From LMUY01 sp965199165 (GTDB lineage Bacteria; Pseudomonadota; Alphaproteobacteria; Acetobacterales; Acetobacteraceae), in contig OZ240681.1 in NCBI GenBank assembly GCA_965199165.1, positions 682,001 to 746,000 on the forward strand: a stretch of 64,000 bases of DNA, read 5' to 3'. The position numbers and the translations under genes are program-made. Under the pieces are notes generated by a model. It ran no database searches and was not told where the DNA came from. It saw only the letters and a list, made by a program, of their open reading frames with translations. Positions 16,052 to 23,624 of this stretch are shown here, piece by piece; the stretch's first letter is position 1; every line of letters starts with the position of its first letter.

Positions 16052-17032
16052 GTGGGCCGGGCCGGGCCGCTGCTCATGGCTGGCTGCGTCGTCGTCATCT
16101 TCTTCGGCTCGTTCCTGATCGGCCGCTACCCGGTGGCGCCGCTGGATGTGCTGCGGGCGCTGGCCTCCGTGGGTGACGCGACGGTGCATGCGGTCGTGGT
16201 GGACGTCCGCCTGCCGCGCATCGCCGCGGCGGCCCTCGTCGGCGCCGGGCTGTCGCTGTCGGGCGCCTGCTACCAGGGCGTGTTCCGCAACCCGCTGGTC
16301 TCGCCCTTCATTCTCGGCGTGTCCGCCGGGGCTGGTTTCGGGGCGGCCCTGGCGATCGTCTTCCTGCCGCAGCCTGGCGCGGTGCAGGGCTGCGCCTTCC
16401 TGTTCGGGCTGCTGGCCGTGGGGATATGCTTCCTGTTGGGGCGCTCCTACCGTTCGGCGCCGACCCTGGTTCTGATCCTGTCCGGGATCGTCGTGGGCGC
16501 CTTGTTCACCGCCCTGCTGTCCCTGCTGAAATATGCCGGCGACCCGGAGTCCAAGCTGCCGGTCATCGAGTTCTGGCTGCTCGGTTCGCTGTCGGGCGTG
16601 ACCAACCGCGACATGGGGGTGCTCGCCGGCCTGTTCGCGCCCTGTGCCGCGGTGCTCTGGCTGCTGCGCTGGCGGCTCAACCTGCTGGCGCTGGGCGATG
16701 ACGAGGCGCGCAGCCTGGGCGCCGATGTCGGGCGGCTGCGCAGCGCCGTCGTGCTCGCCGCCACGCTGATCGCCGCCTCCACCGTGGCGGCGGCCGGCAT
16801 CATCGGCTGGGTCGGGCTGGTGGTCCCGCACGCGGCCCGCATCCTGGTCGGGGCGGATTTCCGCCGCGTGCTGCCGGCCTCCGCGGCGATCGGCGCCTGC
16901 TACCTGATGCTGGTCGACGACCTCGCGCGCACGGTCACGCAGGCGGAGCTTCCGATCGGCGTGCTGACGGCCCTGGTCGGCGCACCGGTCTTCGCCGTGC
17001 TGCTGCGCCGGGCGAGGCTGGGCTGGGCCTGA
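16052..17032 (+). CDS. ABC importer permease, FecCD/BtuC family
   Basis: A 326-residue membrane protein starting GTG directly after the binding-protein stop. It has about nine to ten hydrophobic segments and the family hallmarks RLPRIAAAALVGAGLSLSGA, YQGVFRNPLVSPFILGVSAG, LGDDEARSLGADV and GWVGLVVPHAARILVG. The last is the loop that contacts the ATPase. It forms the translocation pore as a homodimer. The gene ends in a TGATG overlap with the ATPase gene. Confidence 0.9.
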   Translation: MGRAGPLLMAGCVVVIFFGSFLIGRYPVAPLDVLRALASVGDATVHAVVVDVRLPRIAAAALVGAGLSLSGACYQGVFRNPLVSPFILGVSAGAGFGAALAIVFLPQPGAVQGCAFLFGLLAVGICFLLGRSYRSAPTLVLILSGIVVGALFTALLSLLKYAGDPESKLPVIEFWLLGSLSGVTNRDMGVLAGLFAPCAAVLWLLRWRLNLLALGDDEARSLGADVGRLRSAVVLAATLIAASTVAAAGIIGWVGLVVPHAARILVGADFRRVLPASAAIGACYLMLVDDLARTVTQAELPIGVLTALVGAPVFAVLLRRARLGWA

Positions 17033-17793
17033 TGCTGGAGGTCACGGATGCCGGCTTCCGCCATCGCGGGCGGGCGCCCATCTTCTCGGCGCTCAGTTTC
17101 ACCATGCGGCGGGGCGAGGTGCTGTGCGTCCTGGGCCCGAACGGCGTGGGCAAGTCGACATTGCTGCGCTGCCTGTGCGGGCTGGACGGGCTGTCCACCG
17201 GCTCCGTCCGGCTAGACGGGGGAACGCCGAGGCCGGGCCGCGCCATCGGCTTCGTGCCGCAGAGCGACCAGCCGGTGTTCGCCTTCGACGTGCAGACGGT
17301 CGTGGAGCTGGGCCGGGCGCCCCACCTGTCCTGGACCGCCACGCCCGGCGAGCGGGACCGCGCGGTCGCCACCCGTGCGCTGGCGCGGCTGGGTATCGGC
17401 CACCTCGCGGCCCGGCTGTATCCAGAACTCAGCGGCGGCGAGCGGCAGATGGTGATGATCGCCCGGGCGCTGGCGCAGGAGCCGACGCTGCTGGTGCTGG
17501 ACGAGCCGACCTCACAGCTGGATTTCGCCAACCAGGCCAGCGTGCTGGAGCTCGTCCGCGGCCTGGCCGATGACGGCCTGGCGGTGCTGATGACGACGCA
17601 CGACCCGGGCCACGCCTTCCTGGTGGCGGACACGGTGCTGGTCATGGCGCGGGACGGCACCCACACCGCCGGCCCGGTCACCGAGACCCTCACCGAAGCG
17701 CGATTAGGCGCCACCTATGGCAGGCCGGTGCGGGTGTTGAATGCCGAGGGCCGGATCGTCTGCTTCCCGGCGTCACGGCCGGGACAAGCATGA
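17032..17793 (+). CDS. ABC importer ATP-binding protein, FepC/BtuD type
   Basis: 253 residues. Walker A is GPNGVGKSTLL (about 36-46), the Q-loop lies near FVPQSDQPVFAF, the signature is LSGGERQMVMIARAL, Walker B is LLVLDEPTSQLD, and the switch is MTTHDP. It powers import through the preceding permease. The start codon overlaps the permease stop by one base, so the two are coupled. The three genes form one transport operon. Confidence 0.92.
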   Translation: MLEVTDAGFRHRGRAPIFSALSFTMRRGEVLCVLGPNGVGKSTLLRCLCGLDGLSTGSVRLDGGTPRPGRAIGFVPQSDQPVFAFDVQTVVELGRAPHLSWTATPGERDRAVATRALARLGIGHLAARLYPELSGGERQMVMIARALAQEPTLLVLDEPTSQLDFANQASVLELVRGLADDGLAVLMTTHDPGHAFLVADTVLVMARDGTHTAGPVTETLTEARLGATYGRPVRVLNAEGRIVCFPASRPGQA

Positions 17794-17998
17794 CCGACGC
17801 CACCCTCGCCACCGGCGCAACGCGGCCATGATCTATGGAAAGCCAGGCCGGGATGCGAGCCGGACGGCCAACCCAGTCCGATTTGAAGCTGCGACACCAC
17901 CGGCATTGCGAAGGGGGACCGCTTGCCGCCTGTGCTGTATACTGCCGTCGACGGAGGCGACCGGAACCGTCCGTGCTGAACGTCCGTAGGGTTCGAGA

Positions 17999-18979
17999 AT
18001 GCAGCAGTCCATGACCCTGGAACACGTCCAGGAGCTGATCAAGCAAGGCGAAACGAGCCAGGTCGCCCAGGAAATCGAACGGATAAAGGCCCAAAGCCCG
18101 GTCAACCGAGACGGTTTGCTCACGATCCTCCGGATGTCACTGGCGCATTCGCAGATCGGGTTGGCCACCGACCTCGCCACCTTCCTGCTTGCCACCAACC
18201 CGGACGGGATCGTCGAACAGATCGCCATGCTGGACCTGAAGAGCCGCGCCCAGCCCTACTACGACAGAATGGTGGCGATGGTCGCGCTCACGAAACTGGC
18301 CGGCAGCCGGATCATGGATGCCGACGCGCTCCTGCAGATGGCCAAGGTTGCCGAGCGGCTCTGCATGGTCAAGCTTGCCCTGTCGATCCTGAAGCGCGCC
18401 CGGCGCTGCGGGGCCAGCGAGGCCGTCGTCGCGACCCGGATGGTCGAGGTCCACGCGTTCAACAGGAAGCTGCGCGAAGAGCGGCCGTTCAAGGGCTCGG
18501 AAAAGCTCGCCATATGGCGGCCGCGCTTCCTCGTGCGCAGGCTGCTTCAGCAAGCGCTCGGGGTGTCGCAATCCCAAGCCGTCGACTACGTCCGCTTGGC
18601 GACGCTGGCCGAAACGCTGGGCTTCCCGGACATGGCGCTCGCCTTTGCCGGCAAGCACAACGAGGCGGTCGGAAGCTTGTCCGCCCGGGTGTTCTACTGG
18701 CTGCGACTGTCGCGGGCGGGGCGGACGGCCGAGGCGTTCGATGCGCTCGAACAGGACATGCCGGGCGTCCTGCAACGCGGCCATGACTATTCCATGATGC
18801 GGGAAGCGGCCGAGATCGCCCTCCATGCTGGCAGGTCGGATGTCGAAGTCTCGTTGCTGTCCAGGCTCGCGGACCAGTATCCGCAGAACGCATCGCTGCG
18901 GGATGCCTTGGCGGCCGCGCGTTGGACCACCGGCCAGAACGCCCCCGGGCCGGGGCCCATGCCGCTGCGCTACGGTTAG
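17999..18979 (+). CDS. helical-repeat (TPR-like) protein of unknown function
   Basis: A 326-residue soluble protein built of paired helices (KLAGSRIMDADALLQMAKVA, RVFYWLRLSRAGRTAEAFDA, AEIALHAGRSDVEVSLLSRL). It suggests a TPR-like solenoid without clean consensus repeats. No signal peptide or catalytic motif is seen. An ATG four codons in (18011) is an alternative start. Neighbours do not indicate a function. Confidence 0.65.
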   Translation: MQQSMTLEHVQELIKQGETSQVAQEIERIKAQSPVNRDGLLTILRMSLAHSQIGLATDLATFLLATNPDGIVEQIAMLDLKSRAQPYYDRMVAMVALTKLAGSRIMDADALLQMAKVAERLCMVKLALSILKRARRCGASEAVVATRMVEVHAFNRKLREERPFKGSEKLAIWRPRFLVRRLLQQALGVSQSQAVDYVRLATLAETLGFPDMALAFAGKHNEAVGSLSARVFYWLRLSRAGRTAEAFDALEQDMPGVLQRGHDYSMMREAAEIALHAGRSDVEVSLLSRLADQYPQNASLRDALAAARWTTGQNAPGPGPMPLRYG

Positions 18980-19087
18980 GCCGCTTCGATCCGCGTGCCC
19001 ATCGGGCACGAAGCGCCGTGTGGAGGTTTGGCGTGTGGAAATACAGCGTCCGCACCATAGTGGGCCGGACATCGACAGGAGGGTGAT

Positions 19088-19798
19088 ATGCGCCGTCGTA
19101 GCCTGCTCGCCGCCGGCAGCCTGCTCGCCTCCGGGATGGCGAAGGCGCAGGGAGCCAGTCCAGTCGACGTCCTGCTGGTGCTCGCCATCGACGTCTCCCG
19201 CTCCGTCACCGATGACGAGGCGATCCTGCAACGCGAAGGCTACCGCAGCGCGATGGTCGACCCCGGCGTGCTGGCGGCGATCGCGGGGGGTTCGCTCGGC
19301 GCCATCGCCGTCGCCTACGTGGAATGGGCGAGCTACCAGTTCCAGGAGGTGATCATCCCCTGGACGCGGATCGGCGGCCCGGCGGACGCGCAGGCCTGGG
19401 GCGCCCGGCTGGAGCAGAGCCCGCGGCAGAGCGTGTCCTGGACCAGCATCTCCGGCGCGCTGGCGTTCTCCGGGCGCTTGCTGGCGGCCAGTCCCTTCGA
19501 AGGCACGCGCCGGGTGATCGACGTGTCCGGCGACGGCGCCAACAACAACGGGCCGCCGGCCGAAGAGGAGCGGGACAGGCTGGTCGCGGCCGGCGTGACG
19601 ATCAACGGCCTGCCGATCATCAACCGCCATCCCCGGTTCGGCCGGCTGGAACTGGACGTGGACAAGTACTACGAGGCGTCGGTGATCGGCGGCGTCGGCG
19701 CGTTCCTCATCGTCGCCGAGGACTTCTCAGCCTTCGACAACGCCATCAAGCGCAAGCTGATCCAGGAGATCGCGGGCGCCCCCGCCCTGACGGGATAG
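19088..19798 (+). CDS. secreted vWA-like protein, DUF1194 family
   Basis: 236 residues. The N-terminus (MRRRSLLAAGSLLASGMAKA) has a twin-arginine-like or Sec signal peptide. The domain opens with VLLVLAIDVSRSVTDDE, giving the DxSxS metal-ion-dependent adhesion site. It continues with SWTSISGALAFSGRLL and RRVIDVSGDGANNNG, typical of DUF1194. The domain is expected to bind a divalent metal and a protein partner in the periplasm. GGAGG lies just upstream of the ATG. It is monocistronic here. Confidence 0.85.
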   Translation: MRRRSLLAAGSLLASGMAKAQGASPVDVLLVLAIDVSRSVTDDEAILQREGYRSAMVDPGVLAAIAGGSLGAIAVAYVEWASYQFQEVIIPWTRIGGPADAQAWGARLEQSPRQSVSWTSISGALAFSGRLLAASPFEGTRRVIDVSGDGANNNGPPAEEERDRLVAAGVTINGLPIINRHPRFGRLELDVDKYYEASVIGGVGAFLIVAEDFSAFDNAIKRKLIQEIAGAPALTG

Positions 19799-19837
19799 GC
19801 GCTGCCCGGTCCGCCCCAAGGTAGGGCAGCGCTTCTT

Positions 19838-20083
19838 CTAGTTGCGATGCAGACCCGCCTGTCCGTCGAGCCCGCGTGGCAGGCCGCCGGCGGCAGGGCC
19901 GTCGTCGATGGCCGCGACCGCTCCGCTCACCAGCGCACGCAGCTCCCGGCAGATGACGTCCCGGGCCCGGGCGGTGTCGCGCAGGGCATCGCCGACTTCC
20001 TCGGCGGGCGCGGCAAGAAGCTCCGCCTCCAGCGCGTCCAGCAGGGCCGCCAAGCCGCGCTGGCGAGAAACCCCGTCTTTCAT
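19838..20083 (-). CDS. small unknown protein, partner of second sigma-like gene
   Basis: An 81-residue helical protein (MKDGVSRQRGLAALLDALEA, then LRDTARARDVICRELRALV). It starts in an ATGA overlap with the sigma-like stop, exactly as the 129-residue gene follows the first sigma-like gene at 939. The LxALEAELLAAPAEEV stretch resembles LSALPEAELLAELAED of that protein. It is probably the same functional partner, in shortened form and without a protease gene. Confidence 0.6.
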   Translation of the reverse strand: MKDGVSRQRGLAALLDALEAELLAAPAEEVGDALRDTARARDVICRELRALVSGAVAAIDDGPAAGGLPRGLDGQAGLHRN

Positions 20084-20640
20084 GGCCAGGACCACGCCAG
20101 GCCGTGCCGCAGCAGCGCCCGCCTGATCCGCTTGCGCGCCGTGTCGTACTCGACGGCAGTCAGGCCGTAGTGGCGGCGGATGTCCTCGGCCGCCATGCCG
20201 CCGATCAACCCGGTGATCACCGTCATCGCACCGGCATCCGCGGCGAACAGCCGGTGGATCGCCGCCAGCGCTTCCGCCGCCGCATAGGCCCGCTCCGGGT
20301 CGTACGACCGGCCGGCCTCGTCCAAGTTCGGTAGAGCGGCCTGGCGGCGGTGGCGGCGCCAGTGCTCGTCGCAGAGGCTGCGCATCACCCCCGCCAGGAA
20401 AGCCAGCAACGGCACGTCCGGCGGCCAAGGGCGTGAGCCCGCCAAGGCGCGCAGCACCGCTTCATGCAGCAGGTCGGACCAGGCCACGCCCCCGGGCAGC
20501 GCACGGGCCCGCAGCCGGGCGATGGCGCGGAGGCGCAGCAGGTCATCCGCCGGCAGGGCGGACAGCGCCGCGCCGATGTCGCGCGGCGCCGGCGGGTTGG
20601 GCGGCGCCCGGGTTCGCGCCTGGTGAGACACATCGGCCAT
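20080..20640 (-). CDS. sigma-70-like regulator, second copy
   Basis: 186 residues from an ATG preceded by GGAGGTGCG; the open frame continues to 20709. Residues 30-90 are region-2-like (VAWSDLLHEAVLRALAG ... LAFLAGVMRSLCDEHWRRH). The last 60 residues are region-4-like (AMTVITGLIGGMAAEDIRRH, YGLTAVEYDTARKRIRRALL). It matches the protein at 331-942 across both parts. It is divergent from the methyltransferase gene, which it might control. The gap between them has a tandem GGAGATTAC repeat. Confidence 0.7.
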   Translation of the reverse strand: MADVSHQARTRAPPNPPAPRDIGAALSALPADDLLRLRAIARLRARALPGGVAWSDLLHEAVLRALAGSRPWPPDVPLLAFLAGVMRSLCDEHWRRHRRQAALPNLDEAGRSYDPERAYAAAEALAAIHRLFAADAGAMTVITGLIGGMAAEDIRRHYGLTAVEYDTARKRIRRALLRHGLAWSWP

Positions 20641-20758
20641 CGCACCTCCATGCGCTCGGGACGCGCGCGCGCGGACAGGGCCGGAAAAAGAAATCCCCGC
20701 CGTCCGCACCGTGCGGCGCCGTGCGCATCCTGCCGCGAAGGAGATTACGGAGATTACG

Positions 20759-22033
20759 ATGACGCACGAGCAAGTGGCACCTCACATGGCGCGATTCCTC
20801 CACATGCTGGACGGCATGTTCCGCCGCTACGGCGCGTCGGACGGGCTGCCGAACCGGCTGCGGGATGCCGTGGCCGCGACGCCCCGGCACCTGTTCGTCC
20901 ACCGCTTCCGCATCGGCGGCGCGCTGCGGGCCGGCGGCGAGGCGGCCCCGCTGCGCGACCGGGACGTGGATCCAGAAGGCACGCTGGCCGACATCTACAG
21001 CGATGCCGTCATGCAGCACGTGGACGCGGCGGGCGAGACGCTGCCTTCCACCAACTCCCAGCCCAGCTACGTCCTCTGGCTGCTCCATCTGCTGGACCTG
21101 CAACCGGGGCAGCGCGTGCTGGAGATCGGCTCCGGCTCGGGCTGGCTCGCGGCGGTCATCGCCCGCCTGGTCGGCGAGGCAGGCCAGGTGACCGGGATCG
21201 AGATCATCCCCGAGCTGGCGGAGCAGAGCCGGGCCGACCTGGCCGGGCTGGGCCTCGGCACCGTCACCGTCACGGCCACCGACGGCACCGCGGGCTTCCC
21301 AGCAGGGGCGCCGTTCGATCGCGTGATGATCACCGCCGCCACCTGGGCGTTGCCTGCCGTGCTGTTCCGCCAGGTGGCCGAAGGTGGGCTCGTGCTGGCG
21401 CCGGTCGAGCTCCGCGGGGGTGGCTGCCAGGTCTCCGTGCTGCGGCGGGGCGGTGCAGGCTTCGTCGCGCAACACGCCGTCGCAGGCTGGTTCGTCCCGC
21501 TGCTGGGTCCGGGACAGGACCGCCCGGCGCTGCGCCTGACGCTGGCGGACTCGCCGTTCTGGGATGAGGTCGGGGTGCTGCCATCGCAGCGGACCAAGCT
21601 GCCGCTTGGGACGGGACCGGACGGGGTGGGCGGCGCCGTGATGGCGTTCCGCGCCTTTCTGGGCCGGGTGGCGCCGGGATTCACGATCTTCGGCAGCGGC
21701 GAGCCGCCGGAGCAGCGGCCCTGGTTGCCGGCCGAGCCGTTCGGGATCGCCGACGCGGCGCGGCGGTCCGTGGCGCTGTGGCGCAGTGGTGAGCTGTTGG
21801 GCTACGGCGACCCAAGCGCGCTGCAGGCCGTGCTGCGGGCCTATGCCGATTGGACGTCCTGCGGAATGCCCGGCTTGGCGGGATTCGGGCTGCACATCGT
21901 GCGCAGCGCCGCGGCACCGCCGGCCGGACGCCGGGTGTGGGTGGAGACGCGAGGCGAGACAGCGCTGGTCTGGCAGCCGCTGCCCGGGGCGGAGGATTGG
22001 CTGGCCCTCCTGGATCCGACCACGTCAGAATGA
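20759..22033 (+). CDS. protein-L-isoaspartate O-methyltransferase-like protein with C-terminal extension
   Basis: 424 residues. The methyltransferase core starts near 75 with TLPSTNSQPSYVLWLLHLLD and has SAM motif I VLEIGSGSGWLAAVIARLVG. The acidic loop VTGIEIIPELAEQSRADLAG and FDRVMITAATWALP follow. PIMT enzymes repair isoaspartate with SAM. Here the usual Ser/Thr lid motif is TNSQPS. About 200 extra C-terminal residues form an unknown domain, so a dedicated rather than general substrate is possible. An AAGGAG lies upstream of the ATG. It is divergent from the second sigma-like operon. Confidence 0.75.
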   Translation: MTHEQVAPHMARFLHMLDGMFRRYGASDGLPNRLRDAVAATPRHLFVHRFRIGGALRAGGEAAPLRDRDVDPEGTLADIYSDAVMQHVDAAGETLPSTNSQPSYVLWLLHLLDLQPGQRVLEIGSGSGWLAAVIARLVGEAGQVTGIEIIPELAEQSRADLAGLGLGTVTVTATDGTAGFPAGAPFDRVMITAATWALPAVLFRQVAEGGLVLAPVELRGGGCQVSVLRRGGAGFVAQHAVAGWFVPLLGPGQDRPALRLTLADSPFWDEVGVLPSQRTKLPLGTGPDGVGGAVMAFRAFLGRVAPGFTIFGSGEPPEQRPWLPAEPFGIADAARRSVALWRSGELLGYGDPSALQAVLRAYADWTSCGMPGLAGFGLHIVRSAAAPPAGRRVWVETRGETALVWQPLPGAEDWLALLDPTTSE

Positions 22034-22092
22034 AGGATCCGCCAGGAAGATGGGGGGTGGAAAGCGTAGCGGCGGGCAAGCACCTCAGCCGT

Positions 22093-22194
22093 CGTCATTG
22101 CGCGCCTGCGCCGCGGCGATCCAGCCCACCCCCACATCGGCTCGGCCCGGGCAGCCTGGATCGCCACGCCGCGAAGAGGCGGCTCGCGTTGACG
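22093..22194. repeat. palindromic intergenic repeat element
   Basis: It begins CGTCATTGCGCGCC ... GCGATCCAG and ends CTGGATCGCC ... CTCGCGTTGACG, forming long imperfect complementary arms around a 30-bp centre. This is the layout of the dispersed CGTCATTGCGAGC...CTGGATTGC...GCAATGACG repeats found in many alphaproteobacterial genomes. It lies between convergent genes and may act as a transcript end. Confidence 0.65.
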
Positions 22195-22303
22195 GGGGAT
22201 GGGAGATGAATATTCTACCATCATCGGGGCAGATCGAAACCTTGCCCAGCCTCGCAGCGCCTTCCACCCTCCGAGTATTTGGGTGTTGTTTGTATCTGGA
22301 CCC

Positions 22304-23614
22304 TCAAGCGTCGTCCTCGTCGAGGTAGAACTGGTCGGCGTCCTCGTCGTAGCTGTACAGTTCGGCGTAGCGGCCCCAGGCGATCACCGCGCGCATGGTG
22401 TCGTACGCGTAGTCGGGGCTCATCACGTCCTCCAGCTCGTCGCGGAAGCGAACGGCGCTGGCGCGGTGGTTCCAGCGTTCGTCGAGCACCTGGCGGATCT
22501 GCGCGGCCAGGGGGACATGGGCGCGCAACGCCGCCGCGAACAGCGCCTTGCGCGGGTCGGTGTCGGCGGCGACGAACTGGCGGCCGGTGTCGGTCACCAT
22601 CAGGTCGCCATCGGCCAGCGTGCCGAAGCGCAGCAGCTGCAGCGCCTCGCCGAAGGGCAGCAGCTCGTCCGCCTCCAACTGCAGCGCGGCCGCCAGCGCC
22701 GGCAGGTCGGCGCGGCCGTTATAGGGGGGTGCCGCCAGCGTCTCCAGCAGGCCGGCCATGATGTTGGTGGAGACCGGATGCAGCGCCATCGCCGTGGTGA
22801 CCGGGGCGGGGGTGGATTTGGCCGGCGCGCGCCGGGTCATCAGCGCGTAGATGTCGTCCACCATCTGCCGGAACGCCGGGTCCAGCCGGTTGCGGGGATG
22901 GGGGAACGGCACGGTGAGTTCGCTGGCGACCCGGCCGGGATTGGAGCTGAACACCAGCACGCGGTCGCACATCAGCACCGCTTCCTCGATGTTGTGGGTG
23001 ACCATCAGCACGGACTTGATCGGCAGCTTGCCTTCCATCCAAAGGTCGATGAGGTCGGTGCGCAGCGTCTCCGCCGTCAACACGTCCAGGGCGGAGAACG
23101 GCTCGTCCATCAGCAGCAGGTCGGGGTGCACGACCAGGGCGCGGGCCAGGCCGACGCGCTGCCGCATGCCACCCGACAGCTCCTTCGGGTAGGCGCTCTC
23201 GTAGCCGCCCAGGCCGATGAGGTCGATCGCCGCCTCGGCGCGCGTCTCCCGCTCCGCCCGGGCGACACCCTGGGCCTCCAGCCCCAGCTCCACGTTCTCC
23301 TGCACTGTCAGCCAGGGGAACAGGGCGAAGGACTGGAACACCATCGCCACGCCTTCGGCCGGGCCCCGCAGCGGTGCGCCGCGCCAGTTCACCGAGCCCG
23401 CGGTGGGGCTCAACAGGCCCGAGACGATGCGCAGGAGGGTGGACTTGCCGGAGCCCGAGCGGCCCAGCAGGCCCACGATCTCCCCGCCGCGCAGCGTCAG
23501 GTCGACGTTGTCCAGCACCAGCAGGTCGGCCGCGCTGTCCTTGTGGTAGGACTGGCGAACGCCGCGCACCTCCACGAGGGTACCGGCCATCGCCCGTGTC
23601 TCGATGGTGTCCAT
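22304..23614 (-). CDS. ABC transporter ATPase (nitrate/sulfonate/taurine type) with AAA-associated C-terminal domain
   Basis: 436 residues. The ATPase half (10-260) has Walker A GLLGRSGSGKSTLLRIV, signature LSGGMRQRVGLARAL, Walker B LLLMDEPFSALD and MVTHNIEEA. The C-terminal 150 residues (from about 285, ALHPVSTNIMAGLLETLAAP) form the AAA-associated domain found in a subset of these ATPases. They end with an acidic tail YSYDEDADQFYLDEDDA. It lies 10 bp downstream of the fused permease gene. No binding-protein gene accompanies it, so the substrate is unknown. Confidence 0.88.
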   Translation of the reverse strand: MDTIETRAMAGTLVEVRGVRQSYHKDSAADLLVLDNVDLTLRGGEIVGLLGRSGSGKSTLLRIVSGLLSPTAGSVNWRGAPLRGPAEGVAMVFQSFALFPWLTVQENVELGLEAQGVARAERETRAEAAIDLIGLGGYESAYPKELSGGMRQRVGLARALVVHPDLLLMDEPFSALDVLTAETLRTDLIDLWMEGKLPIKSVLMVTHNIEEAVLMCDRVLVFSSNPGRVASELTVPFPHPRNRLDPAFRQMVDDIYALMTRRAPAKSTPAPVTTAMALHPVSTNIMAGLLETLAAPPYNGRADLPALAAALQLEADELLPFGEALQLLRFGTLADGDLMVTDTGRQFVAADTDPRKALFAAALRAHVPLAAQIRQVLDERWNHRASAVRFRDELEDVMSPDYAYDTMRAVIAWGRYAELYSYDEDADQFYLDEDDA

Positions 23615-23624
23615 GGTCCGGTCC

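Noticed and set aside
14981..16831. 616-residue open frame on the minus strand
   Set aside because: It lies antisense to the importer genes, is rich in Gln/Arg/His/Gly from GC-rich codon shadows, and has no domain pattern. The plus-strand genes explain the region.
20543..21895. 450-residue minus-strand open frame over the methyltransferase gene
   Set aside because: Low-complexity shadow of the PIMT-like gene; no start signal or family pattern.
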